This document shows, one piece after another, positions 26,297-35,323 of a stretch of DNA of 64,000 bases. Made by a program: the position numbers and the translations under genes. The stretch is from assembly GCF_006442815.1 (NCBI RefSeq), contig NZ_VFVL01000023.1:34169-98168 (forward strand). Reading direction: 5' to 3'. The notes below the pieces were generated by a model. That model made no database searches. It worked only from the letters and a program-made list of their open reading frames with translations, and was not told where the DNA came from. Source of the stretch: Mesorhizobium sp. B2-4-3. Its GTDB lineage: Bacteria > Pseudomonadota > Alphaproteobacteria > Rhizobiales > Rhizobiaceae. The stretch's first letter is position 1; each line of letters opens with the position of its first letter.

Positions 26297-27379
26297 ATGA
26301 ATTTGCGATCGCTGCCTGACCGCAAGCCGTTCCTGACCGCGGCGCTGGCGCTGGTGACGCTAGCCGCGCTTGCGGCTGCCGCCATTTCAGCCGAACCGCG
26401 CGCGAAGGACCTGTTCGGCGCCCGAAAGCTGCCGGCCGTGGCGCCCGCGCAATCCTTCGGCTTCTACTCCAAGGGCTGCTTCACCGGCGGCGTGGCGCTG
26501 CCGATGGACGGGCCGACCTGGGAAGTGATGCGCCCGTCGCGCAACCGGCGCTGGGGCCATCCGGCGATGATCGCGCTGATCGAGAAGCTCGCGCGCGATG
26601 CCCAAGCCGACGGCTGGCCGGGGCTTCTGGTCGGCGACGTCTCGCAACCGCGCGGCGGACCGATGATGACCGGCCATGCCTCGCACCAGATCGGGCTCGA
26701 CGCCGACATCTGGCTGACGCCGATGCCGAAGCGGCCGCTGACCATGGCGCAGCGCGAATCGATGAGCGCGACGCTGATGGTCGACGAAAAAACGCATCTG
26801 GTGAAGGACGCGCTGTGGACGCCGGCGCATACGCGGCTTTTGAAGCGCGCGGCGAGCTATCCGGAGGTCGAGCGCATCCTGGTCAATCCCGGCATCAAGA
26901 AGAAGCTCTGCGACACCGTCACCGGCGACCGCTCCTGGCTGCGCAAGATCCGGCCGTTCTGGGGCCATGACTATCATTTTCATATGCGCATCGGCTGCCA
27001 GCCGGGCTCGCCTTTCTGCAAGGGGCAGGAGACGACGCCGGACGACGATGGCTGCGGCAAGCCGCTTGCCTGGTGGTTCACCGAGGAGCCGTGGCGGCCG
27101 AACAAGAACCCCGATGCGCCCAAGGCGCGCGACCTGATGACCATGGCCAATCTGCCGAAGCAATGCCAGGACGTGGTCAATGCGCCCGACGCGCCCTCGC
27201 TGGAGGCTGTGACCTATCATGGCGGCGGCGGCGCCGCGGTGGCCGTGGCCGAGCCGCAGCCGACCGAGCCGGCGGAGACCATCTCCAGCGGCAACGCCGC
27301 GATCCCGGCGGCGGCAAGCGCCTTCGCGCCGACGCCCAAGATCGGCATCCCGCTGCCAAGGCCAAGGCCGGGAAACTAG
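26297..27379 (+). CDS. mepA: Penicillin-insensitive murein endopeptidase MepA
   Basis: A 360-residue LAS-type metallopeptidase cutting peptidoglycan cross-links in the periplasm. The N-terminus is a signal peptide or anchor (residues ~14-32). Zinc ligands lie in HASHQIGLDADIW (~128) and GHDYHFHMRIGC (~226). Six cysteines could form disulfides, as in E. coli MepA. The last ~60 residues are Ala/Pro-rich and probably unstructured. It ends with PRPRPGN just before repeat-rich DNA. Confidence 0.95.
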   Translation: MNLRSLPDRKPFLTAALALVTLAALAAAAISAEPRAKDLFGARKLPAVAPAQSFGFYSKGCFTGGVALPMDGPTWEVMRPSRNRRWGHPAMIALIEKLARDAQADGWPGLLVGDVSQPRGGPMMTGHASHQIGLDADIWLTPMPKRPLTMAQRESMSATLMVDEKTHLVKDALWTPAHTRLLKRAASYPEVERILVNPGIKKKLCDTVTGDRSWLRKIRPFWGHDYHFHMRIGCQPGSPFCKGQETTPDDDGCGKPLAWWFTEEPWRPNKNPDAPKARDLMTMANLPKQCQDVVNAPDAPSLEAVTYHGGGGAAVAVAEPQPTEPAETISSGNAAIPAAASAFAPTPKIGIPLPRPRPGN

Positions 27380-27464
27380 TGGCACTGCACAGGGGATTTT
27401 GACCGGTCGGCTCTGTTTGCGTTGGTGGCATGCCTTGGAGATTGGCCGAAACGCCCATCACGAT

Positions 27465-27646
27465 CGTCATTCCAGGGCGGAGCAGGAGCGAAGCCCCGTC
27501 GCGAAGACCCTGGAATCCATGCCGTTACCTTCGCCAAGGCGTGCGACGGAGCAGAATTCTGCACCGCGGCAACGCTTCGAAGTCACGGCATGGATTCTAT
27601 GGTCTGCGCCGCGTCGCTTCGCTCCTTGCTCCGCCATAGAATGACG
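27465..27646. repeat. Repeat family B, full copy B4
   Basis: Left stem CCAGGG/CCCTGG and right stem CTATGG/CCATAG, the reverse of the combination in B2. Outer flanks ATTGGCCGAAACG and CCAATCCCCGGC extend the inverted structure. The whole of 27380-27976 holds only repeats and no gene. Confidence 0.9.
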
Positions 27647-27765
27647 ACGTCGGGGGGCGGCTTCGACCAATCCCCGGCATTTGCGCTGATCTCACGGAAA
27701 TGAACGGGAAATTTTGCACCAGACAAACGGCAACCTTTCAAAATTCCTGTATCAGGAAACTAGCG

Positions 27766-27885
27766 CGCTTCACCGTTTCACGGAACGGCGAAACGCCCTA
27801 TCTCTTTGCTTTGACGCAATTCCGGACGGAAGGTTACGGTGAAGGCGCCGAGCTTAACCACTCACACTTTTCCTGGAATTGCTCT
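27766..27885. repeat. Intergenic repeat family D, copy 3 (inverted, expanded)
   Basis: Reverse complement of copy 1, with ~30 extra bases (GGTTACGGTGAAGGCGCCGA... into ...CTTAACC) in place of the AAACCGC segment. Lies 92 bases before the glk start. Confidence 0.75.
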
Positions 27886-27976
27886 AAGGCGCAAGCGGGC
27901 TTCCCCTTTGCGGGGCCATGCGCTAGTCAATCGATTGAAACGGCGCAGTGGCGCCGCAGCGAGGACGATCAAGAGC

Positions 27977-28996
27977 ATGGCAGGCGAAGACGAGAAGGGG
28001 CTGCGGTTTCCGGTCCTGATCGGCGATGTTGGCGGCACCAATGCGCGCTTCTCGATCGTGCTCGACGCCAATTCGGAAGCGACCGAGCCGCAGATCGTCC
28101 AGACCGCCAATTTCAAGACCATCGACGAGGCGATCCAGGCGGCAGTGCTCGACCGCTCGTCCATCCAGCCGAATTCGGCGGTGCTGGCGATCGCCGGGCC
28201 GGTCGACGGCGACGAGATCCCGCTCACCAACTGCCCCTGGGTCGTGAAGCCCCGGCAGATGCTTGCCAATCTGGGCTTGAGCGAGGTCGTCGTGCTCAAT
28301 GATTTCGAGGCGCAGGCGCTGGCCGTGGTGGCGCTCGGCGAAGAGCATATGGAAAAGATCGGCGGCGGCACGCCGGAACCCAATGCGAGCCGGGTCGTGC
28401 TTGGCCCCGGAACGGGTCTCGGCGTCGCCGGGCTAATCCATGCGCTCGATCATTGGATACCGGTGCCGGGCGAGGGCGGGCATATGGATATCGGTCCGCG
28501 CACGCCGCGCGACTTCGAAGTGTTCCCGCATATCGACAAGCTGGAGGGCCGCATCTCCGGCGAGCAGATCCTGTGCGGACGCGGCCTGGTCAATGTCTAT
28601 CGCGCCGTCGCCAGGACGGACGGCAAGCCGACGCCTTTCACGACGCCGGCCGAGATCACCGCGGCGGCGCTATCGAAATCCGATCCGGTGGCCGAGGAGG
28701 CGCTTTCGCTGTTCGTCGCCTGCCTAGGCCGCACCGCCGGCGACCTGGCACTGGTGTTCATGGGCCGCGGCGGCGTGTTCCTGACCGGCGGCATCGCGCA
28801 AAAGATCGTGCCGGCGCTGAAGGAAGGCAATTTCCGCGCAGCCTTCGAGGACAAGGCGCCGCACAGCGCGCTGATGCGCGAAATGCCGGTCTATGTGATC
28901 ACCCATCCGCTGGCGGCGCTGCTCGGGCTTGCCGCCTATGCCAGGACGCCTTCGCTGTTCGGCGTGCAGACGGCGGGGCGGCACTGGCGGGCGTGA
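27977..28996 (+). CDS. glk: Glucokinase
   Basis: A 339-residue cytosolic hexokinase-fold enzyme phosphorylating glucose with ATP. LIGDVGGTNARFS (~15) is the phosphate-binding loop, VLNDFEAQALAV (~105) contains the catalytic Asp, and LGPGTGLGVAGL (~141) is the second nucleotide loop. ATG 27977 is preceded by CAAGAG; longer frames run into repeat D3. An exporter gene follows after 80 bases on the same strand. Confidence 0.95.
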   Translation: MAGEDEKGLRFPVLIGDVGGTNARFSIVLDANSEATEPQIVQTANFKTIDEAIQAAVLDRSSIQPNSAVLAIAGPVDGDEIPLTNCPWVVKPRQMLANLGLSEVVVLNDFEAQALAVVALGEEHMEKIGGGTPEPNASRVVLGPGTGLGVAGLIHALDHWIPVPGEGGHMDIGPRTPRDFEVFPHIDKLEGRISGEQILCGRGLVNVYRAVARTDGKPTPFTTPAEITAAALSKSDPVAEEALSLFVACLGRTAGDLALVFMGRGGVFLTGGIAQKIVPALKEGNFRAAFEDKAPHSALMREMPVYVITHPLAALLGLAAYARTPSLFGVQTAGRHWRA

Positions 28997-29076
28997 TCGC
29001 GACCGGTTTCGGGATGGCGATCGGCCGCCGCGACGAAGTTTCGCCATAGGCAAGCCGTAGCCGGGGCGCTAAGAGG

Positions 29077-30999
29077 ATGCCGAAATGCGGCCCATCCGAC
29101 ACGCGGAAAACCACGAAGCGCCCTGATTTGACTGCTCAAACTTCCCTCAAACTGAAAGTCCAGCCCACCGAGGTCAGCGCGGTGCTGCGCCGCATCCTGG
29201 CCGAAAACGGCAAGGAATATCGCTGGACCTATGTCGTCGCCGTCGCCTGCCTGCTGATCGTTTCCGGCACCACCGCCTTCACGGCGTGGATCATGGCCCC
29301 GATGATCAACCAGATCTTCTACGAACGGCGCAGCGACATGATCGTCTGGATCTGCGCCGGTTTCATGGGCGCCTCCCTGCTGCGCGGCTTCGCCGGCTAT
29401 GGCCAGGCAGTGGCGCTGGCGACGATCGGCAACAATCTGGTCGCCCGCTACCAGAAGCGCAGCTTCGACCATCTGATGAAGCTCGGCGTCAACTTCTTCA
29501 ACGAGACCCGTTCCGGCCGGCTGGCGGCACAGGTCAACGAGAATGTCGGCGGCATCCGAGACCTGCTGTCGCTGACGCTGACCTCCATCAGCCGCGACGC
29601 GGTCTCGCTCGTCGCCCTCCTCGGCGTGATGATCTACCAGGATCCGGTGCTGTCGCTCAGCTCGCTGCTGATCGGGCCGCCGTTGATCTGGGCCGTCGTC
29701 TACATCACCCGCCGCCTGCGCAAGATCAACCGGGAATCCGTGCTGATCAACTCGCGGCTGAACGGATCGGTGCAGGAGGCCACCCAAGGCATCGCCATCG
29801 TCAAGGCCTTCACCCTGGAGGACGAGCTGGCGCGCCGCATCGGCATCATGGCCGACACAGCCGAGCAGCGTAACAACAAGATCGCCCGCGTCGCGGAGCG
29901 GCTGTCGCCGATTTCCGAAATCCTGGGCGGCTTCGCCATTACCGCGGTGCTTGCCTATTCCGGCTATCGGGCGCTGGTGCTCGGACAGCCGCCGGGCGCC
30001 GTGTTTTCCTTCATCACCGCGCTGATCCTGGCCTATGACCCGGCAAGACGCCTGGCCCGCACACAGGTCGGCATGGAACGTGCCCTGGTCAACGCGCGCA
30101 TGATCTACGAACTGCTCGACCTCGAGCCGAAGCAGGGTGACGCCCCCGACGCGGTCGAGGCGAAGGTCACCACCGGCGAGGTGCGCTTCAACCATGTGAC
30201 ATTCGGCTACAACGCCGACATGCCGGTGCTCAGGGATTTGAGCTTTACCGCCGCGGCCGGCAAGGTGACGGCCGTCGTCGGCGCATCGGGCGCCGGCAAG
30301 TCGACGATGGTGGCGCTGCTGCAGCGCTTCTACGACGTCGACGAGGGCTCGATCGAAGTCGACGGCCAAGATATTGCCAAGGTGACCAAGCATTCGCTGC
30401 GCCAATCGATCGCCTATGTGGCGCAGGCGCCTTATCTCTTCGAAGGCACGATCCGCGACAACATCCGCTACGGCCGGCTCTCGGCCACCGACGCCGAGAT
30501 CGAGCAGGCGGCGAGACAGGCGGCGGCCGACGAATTCATCCGCCAGCAGCCGGAAGGCTACGACACGCCGGTCGGCGAAGGCGGCTCGACCCTTTCCGGC
30601 GGCCAGCGCCAGCGCGTGTCGATCGCGCGCGCCATCGTGCGCCAGGCGCCCATCCTCCTGCTCGACGAGGCGACCTCGGCGCTCGACAACGAAGCGGAAG
30701 CGCGCGTGCAGGAAGCGCTGACCCATGTCATGGAAGGGCGCACGACGATCGTGATCGCGCACCGGCTTTCGACCGTGGTCAATGCCGACCACATCATCGT
30801 GCTGGAAGAGGGGCGGCTGGTCGAGGAAGGCACGCATGCGATGCTGATGGCCGACCCGCACAGCATCTATGCCCGTTTCCACCGGATCCAGGGCAAGAAG
30901 GGGCTGGGGCTTGTCGACGACGTCAAGGCAAGCCAGACTTCGGCCCAAGCTCCGGCGCCGCGCAGCCGCGCCAAGAAGACCGTCAGGAGAAGCGCATGA
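29077..30999 (+). CDS. ABC transporter, fused permease/ATPase (MsbA-like exporter)
   Basis: A 640-residue half-transporter. Six membrane segments lie in residues ~45-330. The ATPase domain carries Walker A GASGAGKST (~402), signature LSGGQRQR (~506) and Walker B ILLLDEATSALD (~525). It is most like MsbA/lipid or multidrug exporters and acts as a homodimer; the cargo is unknown. The start is uncertain: ATG 29077 has AAGAGG directly against it with no spacer, and a TTG at 29125 is an alternative. Stop and dapB start overlap by four bases. Confidence 0.92.
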   Translation: MPKCGPSDTRKTTKRPDLTAQTSLKLKVQPTEVSAVLRRILAENGKEYRWTYVVAVACLLIVSGTTAFTAWIMAPMINQIFYERRSDMIVWICAGFMGASLLRGFAGYGQAVALATIGNNLVARYQKRSFDHLMKLGVNFFNETRSGRLAAQVNENVGGIRDLLSLTLTSISRDAVSLVALLGVMIYQDPVLSLSSLLIGPPLIWAVVYITRRLRKINRESVLINSRLNGSVQEATQGIAIVKAFTLEDELARRIGIMADTAEQRNNKIARVAERLSPISEILGGFAITAVLAYSGYRALVLGQPPGAVFSFITALILAYDPARRLARTQVGMERALVNARMIYELLDLEPKQGDAPDAVEAKVTTGEVRFNHVTFGYNADMPVLRDLSFTAAAGKVTAVVGASGAGKSTMVALLQRFYDVDEGSIEVDGQDIAKVTKHSLRQSIAYVAQAPYLFEGTIRDNIRYGRLSATDAEIEQAARQAAADEFIRQQPEGYDTPVGEGGSTLSGGQRQRVSIARAIVRQAPILLLDEATSALDNEAEARVQEALTHVMEGRTTIVIAHRLSTVVNADHIIVLEEGRLVEEGTHAMLMADPHSIYARFHRIQGKKGLGLVDDVKASQTSAQAPAPRSRAKKTVRRSA

Positions 31000-31817
31000 G
31001 CGAAGCCGGCGATATGGGCCTGGTTGTGGTGGGCGCCGCCGGCCGCATGGGCCAGACGCTGATCCGCGCCATCCACACCATGCCCGGCGCGCGCGTCGCC
31101 GCCGCGATCGAGCGGCCGGACTCGGCGCATCTCGGCAAGGATGCCGGCGAGCTCGCCGGCATCGGCATCATCAACGTGCCGATCGTCGACGATCCGCTGC
31201 CGGCCTTCGCCAAGGCCGACGGCGTGCTCGATTTCACGGCTCCAAGCGCGAGCGTCGAATTCGCCGGCTACGCCGCGCAGGCGCGCATCGTCCATGTCAT
31301 CGGCACCACCGGCTGCTCGGCCGACGACAATGCGAAGATCGCCGCCGCCGCGCGCCATGCCACGATCGTCAAATCCGGCAATATGAGCCTCGGCGTCAAT
31401 CTTCTGGCGGTGCTGGTCGAGCAGGCCGCGAAGGCGCTCGACGCCGACGATTTCGACATCGAGATCCTGGAGATGCACCACAGGCACAAGGTCGACGCGC
31501 CGTCCGGCACGGCGCTGCTGCTCGGCGAAGCGGCGGCGAAAGGGCGCGGCATCGATCTTTCCGACAACAGCGTGCGGGTGCGCGACGGCCATACCGGAGT
31601 GCGCAAGACCGGCTCGATCGGCTTTGCCACGCTGCGCGGCGGCTCCGTCGTCGGCGACCACAGCGTGATCCTTGCCGGCACCGGCGAGCGCATCACGCTT
31701 TCCCATCATGCCGAGGACCGGGCGATCTTCGCCCGCGGCGCCGTCAAGGCGGCGCTCTGGGCGCGCGGCAAGAAGCCAGGACTTTATTCCATGCGGGACG
31801 TGCTCGGCCTGAGTTGA
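30996..31817 (+). CDS. dapB: 4-hydroxy-tetrahydrodipicolinate reductase
   Basis: A 273-residue NAD(P)H-dependent enzyme of the diaminopimelate/lysine pathway. VVVGAAGRMGQTL (~9) binds NAD(P)H, and EMHHRHKVDAPSGTAL (~156) is the catalytic signature with the His pair and Lys. The ATG overlaps the exporter gene's TGA, and gpmA follows after 45 bases. Length and motifs are fully canonical. Confidence 0.97.
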   Translation: MSEAGDMGLVVVGAAGRMGQTLIRAIHTMPGARVAAAIERPDSAHLGKDAGELAGIGIINVPIVDDPLPAFAKADGVLDFTAPSASVEFAGYAAQARIVHVIGTTGCSADDNAKIAAAARHATIVKSGNMSLGVNLLAVLVEQAAKALDADDFDIEILEMHHRHKVDAPSGTALLLGEAAAKGRGIDLSDNSVRVRDGHTGVRKTGSIGFATLRGGSVVGDHSVILAGTGERITLSHHAEDRAIFARGAVKAALWARGKKPGLYSMRDVLGLS

Positions 31818-31862
31818 GGCGGTCCTTATCGTTCGTCTTACGCAATCCCTATAGGAGCAAAC

Positions 31863-32483
31863 ATGTCAGGAACTCTCGTGCTCGTGCGCCATGGCCAGAG
31901 CGAATGGAACCTGAAGAACCTGTTCACCGGCTGGCGCGACGTCGGGCTGACCGAGCAGGGCACAGCCGAGGCGCTGGCCGCCGGCGAGAAGCTCAAGGCG
32001 CGCGGCCTGAAATTCGACATCGCCTACACGTCTGCCTTGAAGCGGGCGCAAGTGACCTGCCAGCACATCCTCGATATCGTCGGCCAGAGCGACCTGAAGA
32101 CGATCCGCGACCAGGCGCTCAACGAGCGCGACTATGGCGACCTCTCCGGCCTCAACAAGGACGACGCGCGCAAGAAATGGGGCGAGGAGCAGGTGCATAT
32201 CTGGCGCCGTTCCTACGACATCGCCCCGCCCGGCGGCGAAAGCCTGAAGGACACCGGCGCGCGCGTCTGGCCCTATTACCTGCACGAAGTGCAGCCGCAT
32301 GTGCTGCGCGGCGAGACAGTGCTGGTCGCCGCGCACGGCAATTCGCTGCGCGCGCTGATCATGGCGCTGGACGGCAAGTCAGGCGAGGAGATCGTCAAGC
32401 TCGAGCTCGGCACCGGCGTGCCGGTGATCTACAAGCTCAACGCCGATTCCACCGTTGCGTCGAAGGACGTGCTGGAGGGGTGA
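31863..32483 (+). CDS. gpmA: 2,3-bisphosphoglycerate-dependent phosphoglycerate mutase
   Basis: A 206-residue histidine phosphatase-fold enzyme interconverting 3- and 2-phosphoglycerate. The phospho-accepting H10 is in LVRHGQSEWN; LNERDYGDLSG (~89) and VAAHGNSLRAL (~156) complete the active site. The size matches the short alphaproteobacterial GpmA. AGGAG lies just upstream of the ATG. Last protein gene before tRNA-Leu. Confidence 0.95.
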   Translation: MSGTLVLVRHGQSEWNLKNLFTGWRDVGLTEQGTAEALAAGEKLKARGLKFDIAYTSALKRAQVTCQHILDIVGQSDLKTIRDQALNERDYGDLSGLNKDDARKKWGEEQVHIWRRSYDIAPPGGESLKDTGARVWPYYLHEVQPHVLRGETVLVAAHGNSLRALIMALDGKSGEEIVKLELGTGVPVIYKLNADSTVASKDVLEG

Positions 32484-32563
32484 GGCTGTTGGGCCAGCCA
32501 AGGCGGCCCGCGAAAAAAGCGCGTTGACACATATCGTTTGCCCGCTTACATGAGCCCGCACCA

Positions 32564-32648
32564 GCCCAGATGGCGGAATTGGTAGACGCGCACGGTTCAG
32601 GTCCGTGTTCCGCAAGGAGTGGAGGTTCGAGTCCTCTTCTGGGCACCA
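32564..32648 (+). tRNA. tRNA-Leu (anticodon CAG)
   Basis: The acceptor stem pairs GCCCAGA with TCTGGGC, followed by encoded ACCA. D-arm GGCGGAATTGGTAGACGC, anticodon stem CACGG/CCGTG with loop TTCAGGT (anticodon CAG), a long variable arm (TTCCGCAAGGAGTGG) as in class II tRNAs, and T-arm GAGGTTCGAGTCCTC. Reads CUG codons, likely the most used leucine codon in this GC-rich genome. Confidence 0.97.
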
Positions 32649-32777
32649 TCCTTCGCTCTTCGAGCTTCGGATGGCAGGCCATCCCGGAGCTCCAAGAGCG
32701 AAGGGGTTGCCATTCATCCCGACTGCCGACGGGGTGCAAGTCTCAGCGTTCGCGATTAGCCGTAAGCTTCCGAACTT

Positions 32778-32933
32778 CGTCATTCCAGGGCGGAGCAAGG
32801 AGCGACGCGACGCGCGCAGACCCTGGAATCCATGCCGTGACGTCGAGGCGTTGCAGCGGTGCAGAATTCCGATCCGCCGCGCCCTTCGGCCAAGGTCACG
32901 CCATGGATCCTCGGGTCAAGCCCGAGGATGACG
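32778..32933. repeat. Repeat family B, full copy B5
   Basis: Left long-loop arm CCAGGG/CCCTGG; right short-loop arm CTCGGG-TCAAG-CCCGAG. The inner pair is ATGCCGTGAC/GTCACGCCAT with one mismatch. Lies between tRNA-Leu and the next gene. Confidence 0.9.
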
Positions 32934-33023
32934 ACGGCGTGTAGGCCGTCACCAACCTCCCCTTCCGGCCAGTCCTCCAACAAACCGCTTCAAACCCACT
33001 GCCCCGGGCGCTACGGTCGGCCC

Positions 33024-34697
33024 ATGGCCCCTTCCGTCAGCCCGACCGTCGCCGCCCGACGCGACCAGATGTTTCCCGTGCTCACCGATGCGGATATCGA
33101 GCGCATGCGCCGCTTTGGCGAGGCGCGCGACTATGCCGCCGGCGATCATATCGTGACGGCCGGCAAGGTTTCGCCAGGCGTGATCCTCATCCTGTCGGGC
33201 AAGGTCGACATCACCCAGGCCGGCGGGATCGGCCGGGCTGAGCCGATCATCAGCTACGGCGCCGGCAATTTCGTCGGCGAGCTGGCGCAGTTGTCGAACC
33301 GGCCTTCGCTGGTCAATGCAGAGGCGAACGGACCGGTCGAGGCCATCGTCATCCCCTCGCAGCGGCTGCGCGACCTGATGGTGCAGGAGGCCAATCTCGG
33401 CGAGCGCGTCATGCGGGCGCTGATCCTGCGCCGCGTCGGCCTGCTCGAAAGCGGCGCCAGTGGGCCGGTCGTCATCGGCCCGCCCGGCAATGGCGACGTG
33501 CTGCGGCTGCAAGGCTTTCTGCGGCGCAGCGGGCTTCCCCATCGTGCTCTCGATTCCGACACCGACCCCTGCGCAAAAACGCTGATCGAGCGTTTCCATG
33601 TCGACCCGCATCATCTGCCGATCGTGCTTTGCCCCAACGGCAAGCTGATGCACAATCCGGGCGAGACCGAGCTTGCCCGCTGCGTCGGCCTGCTGCAGCC
33701 GATCGATGCCGGCAAAGTCTATGACGTGGCGATCGTCGGCGCCGGGCCGGCGGGGCTGGCGGCGGCGGTCTATGCCGCCTCGGAAGGGCTGTCGACCATC
33801 GTGCTCGACTGCCGCGCCTTCGGCGGCCAGGCGGGCGCCTCGGCGCGCATCGAAAACTATCTCGGCTTCCCGACCGGCATCACCGGCATGGCGCTGATGG
33901 CGCGCGCCTATAACCAGGCGCAGAAATTCGGCGTCGAGATGGTCATCCCCGACGAGGCGAAGCTGCTGGACGACGCTGGCGACGGCGCCCGCTACCAGCT
34001 TGCCATCGGCGATGGTGAAACAGTGCTCTCACGCGCGGTGGTGATCGCCAGCGGCGCGCGCTACCGCCGCCTCGATATCGCAAACCTCGCGCAGTTCGAG
34101 GGCACTTCGGCGCATTACTGGGCCTCGCCGATCGAGGCCAGGCTTTGCCGGGATCAGGAGGTGGCGCTGGTCGGCGCCGGCAATTCGGCGGGACAGGCGG
34201 CCGTCTACCTGGCGAGCCAGGTGCGCAAGGTGACGCTCTTGGCGCGCCGTGACAGCCTCGACGCCACCATGTCGCGCTATCTGGTCGAGCGCATCAAGGC
34301 GCAGCCCAACATCGAGGTGCTGACGCAGACCGAGGTCGCGGCGCTGGAGGGCAGCGAGGGCAATCTCGAAGCGCTGCGCTGGCGCAACCGCGCGACCGGC
34401 GCGGAGACGACGCGCGACATCCGCCACCTCTTCCTGTTCATCGGCGCCGACCCGAACACCGACTGGCTGGCGAATTGCAATGTGGCGCTGGATGCCAAGG
34501 GCTTCGTGCGCACCGGACCGGAGACGACACCGGGGCACGGATTGATGGAGACGAGCCGAAGCGGCGTCTTCGCCATCGGCGACGTGCGCTGCGGCTCGAC
34601 CAAGCGGGTCGCCGCCGCCGTCGGCGAAGGCGCGCAGGTGGTCGCGGCGCTGCATGCCTATCTGGCGCGGAACGGCGAATTGGCGAGGAGAGCGTGA
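33024..34697 (+). CDS. Cyclic nucleotide-binding / thioredoxin reductase-like fusion flavoprotein
   Basis: A 557-residue fusion. Residues ~15-135 are a cNMP-binding (CRP-like) domain (GDHIVTAGKVSPGVILILSG, SYGAGNFVGELAQLSN). Residues ~150-225 resemble a thioredoxin/glutaredoxin fold. Residues ~235-550 are a thioredoxin-reductase-like FAD/NAD(P) domain (VAIVGAGPAGLAAAVYA; VALVGAGNSAGQAAVYLA; GVFAIGDVR). The redox CxxC usually placed before the NADPH domain is absent: the stretch reads GTSAHYWASPIEARLC. It is therefore not a classical TrxR, and its substrate is unknown. A one-base stop/start overlap couples it to a UBP zinc-finger gene. Confidence 0.9.
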   Translation: MAPSVSPTVAARRDQMFPVLTDADIERMRRFGEARDYAAGDHIVTAGKVSPGVILILSGKVDITQAGGIGRAEPIISYGAGNFVGELAQLSNRPSLVNAEANGPVEAIVIPSQRLRDLMVQEANLGERVMRALILRRVGLLESGASGPVVIGPPGNGDVLRLQGFLRRSGLPHRALDSDTDPCAKTLIERFHVDPHHLPIVLCPNGKLMHNPGETELARCVGLLQPIDAGKVYDVAIVGAGPAGLAAAVYAASEGLSTIVLDCRAFGGQAGASARIENYLGFPTGITGMALMARAYNQAQKFGVEMVIPDEAKLLDDAGDGARYQLAIGDGETVLSRAVVIASGARYRRLDIANLAQFEGTSAHYWASPIEARLCRDQEVALVGAGNSAGQAAVYLASQVRKVTLLARRDSLDATMSRYLVERIKAQPNIEVLTQTEVAALEGSEGNLEALRWRNRATGAETTRDIRHLFLFIGADPNTDWLANCNVALDAKGFVRTGPETTPGHGLMETSRSGVFAIGDVRCGSTKRVAAAVGEGAQVVAALHAYLARNGELARRA

Positions 34698-35002
34698 TGG
34701 ATGAATGCCGGCATACGAAGGACATCAAAAAGGTCACGCCGAGCGCGCTGGGCTGCGAGGAATGCCTGAAGAGCGGCTCCTGGTGGGTGCATCTGAGGCT
34801 CTGCCGGACCTGCGGTCATGTCGGCTGCTGCGACGACTCGCCCAACCGCCACGCGACAAAGCATTTTCATGCCACGCAGCATCCGATCATCGAAGGCTAC
34901 GACCCGCCGGAAGGCTGGGGCTGGTGCTTCGTCGACGAGGTTTTTGTCGACCTCGAAGGCGATACGACGCCGCAGAATGGGCCGATCCCGAAGTTTGTTT
35001 GA
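34697..35002 (+). CDS. UBP-type zinc finger protein
   Basis: A 101-residue protein that is almost entirely a UBP-type zinc finger: CRH near the start, CEECLKSGSWWVHLRLC, TCGHVGCCDDSPNRHATKHF and HATQHPII supply the Cys/His ligands (listed in pieces). In eukaryotes this domain binds ubiquitin C-termini; the bacterial role is unknown. It is translationally coupled (TGATG) to the cNMP/TrxR-like gene, so the two probably function together. Confidence 0.9.
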   Translation: MDECRHTKDIKKVTPSALGCEECLKSGSWWVHLRLCRTCGHVGCCDDSPNRHATKHFHATQHPIIEGYDPPEGWGWCFVDEVFVDLEGDTTPQNGPIPKFV

Positions 35003-35012
35003 GGGTACGCTT

Positions 35013-35189
35013 TTAACGCACCGAGCTCGTCACGGTTGGATCGACGGCATCGGGCACGGATTTGCGATCGTTGCCGGCGAGGATGCCGATGAGGAGAAGG
35101 CTGAGCACGACCGGCACAAACAGGATGGCGACGCGCGCCTGCACGTAAAAGATGGCGCGCCATTCATTTCGCTTTTCGTCGTTCATCAT
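35013..35189 (-). CDS. Small single-pass membrane protein
   Basis: A ~58-residue protein starting MMNDEKRNEWRAIFYVQ with one membrane helix (ARVAILFVPVVLSLLLIGIL) and a short polar tail ending TVTSSVR. No family recognised. The start could be either of two adjacent ATGs (35189 or 35186); GGGAGG lies 16 bases upstream, rather far. It lies tail-to-tail with the UBP gene and divergent from the toxin-antitoxin pair. Confidence 0.55.
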   Translation of the reverse strand: MMNDEKRNEWRAIFYVQARVAILFVPVVLSLLLIGILAGNDRKSVPDAVDPTVTSSVR

Positions 35190-35286
35190 GCTCGCTCTGT
35201 GGTGCCTCCCGGAGAGGGGACATAGAGACGAAGCGTTAAACATCTCCTTCCGATTCGGTTAATGCGGATAGCCCGTACACGATGGG

Positions 35287-35317
35287 TAATGACAGTGTCA
35301 TTACGATCTGCTATTCT
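35287..35317 (+). promoter_or_regulatory. Promoter and palindromic operator of the TacAT-like pair
   Basis: A perfect palindrome TAATGACAGTGTCATTA (35287-35303) overlaps a -35-like ATGACA (35289-35294). This is followed after 17 bases by TATTCT (35312-35317) preceded by TG (extended -10). The antitoxin ATG lies only seven bases after the -10, predicting a near-leaderless transcript. Fits autorepression by an RHH antitoxin/toxin complex. Confidence 0.6.
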
Positions 35318-35323
35318 CAGACC

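Noticed and set aside
27376..27703. Several short open frames within repeat B copies (for example near 27376-27703, 32570-32983 and 36364-36624)
   Set aside because: They encode variants of the same repeat-derived peptide (RSRSEAPSRRPWNP-like) in every B copy and both strands; these are repeat translations, not genes.
28936..30948. A 670-codon minus-strand frame opposite the ABC exporter
   Set aside because: The plus-strand ABC transporter has all its motifs; the antisense product has none.
30869..32527. A 552-codon plus-strand frame spanning dapB and gpmA
   Set aside because: Shifted frame of two well-supported genes, with Arg/Ala-rich composition.
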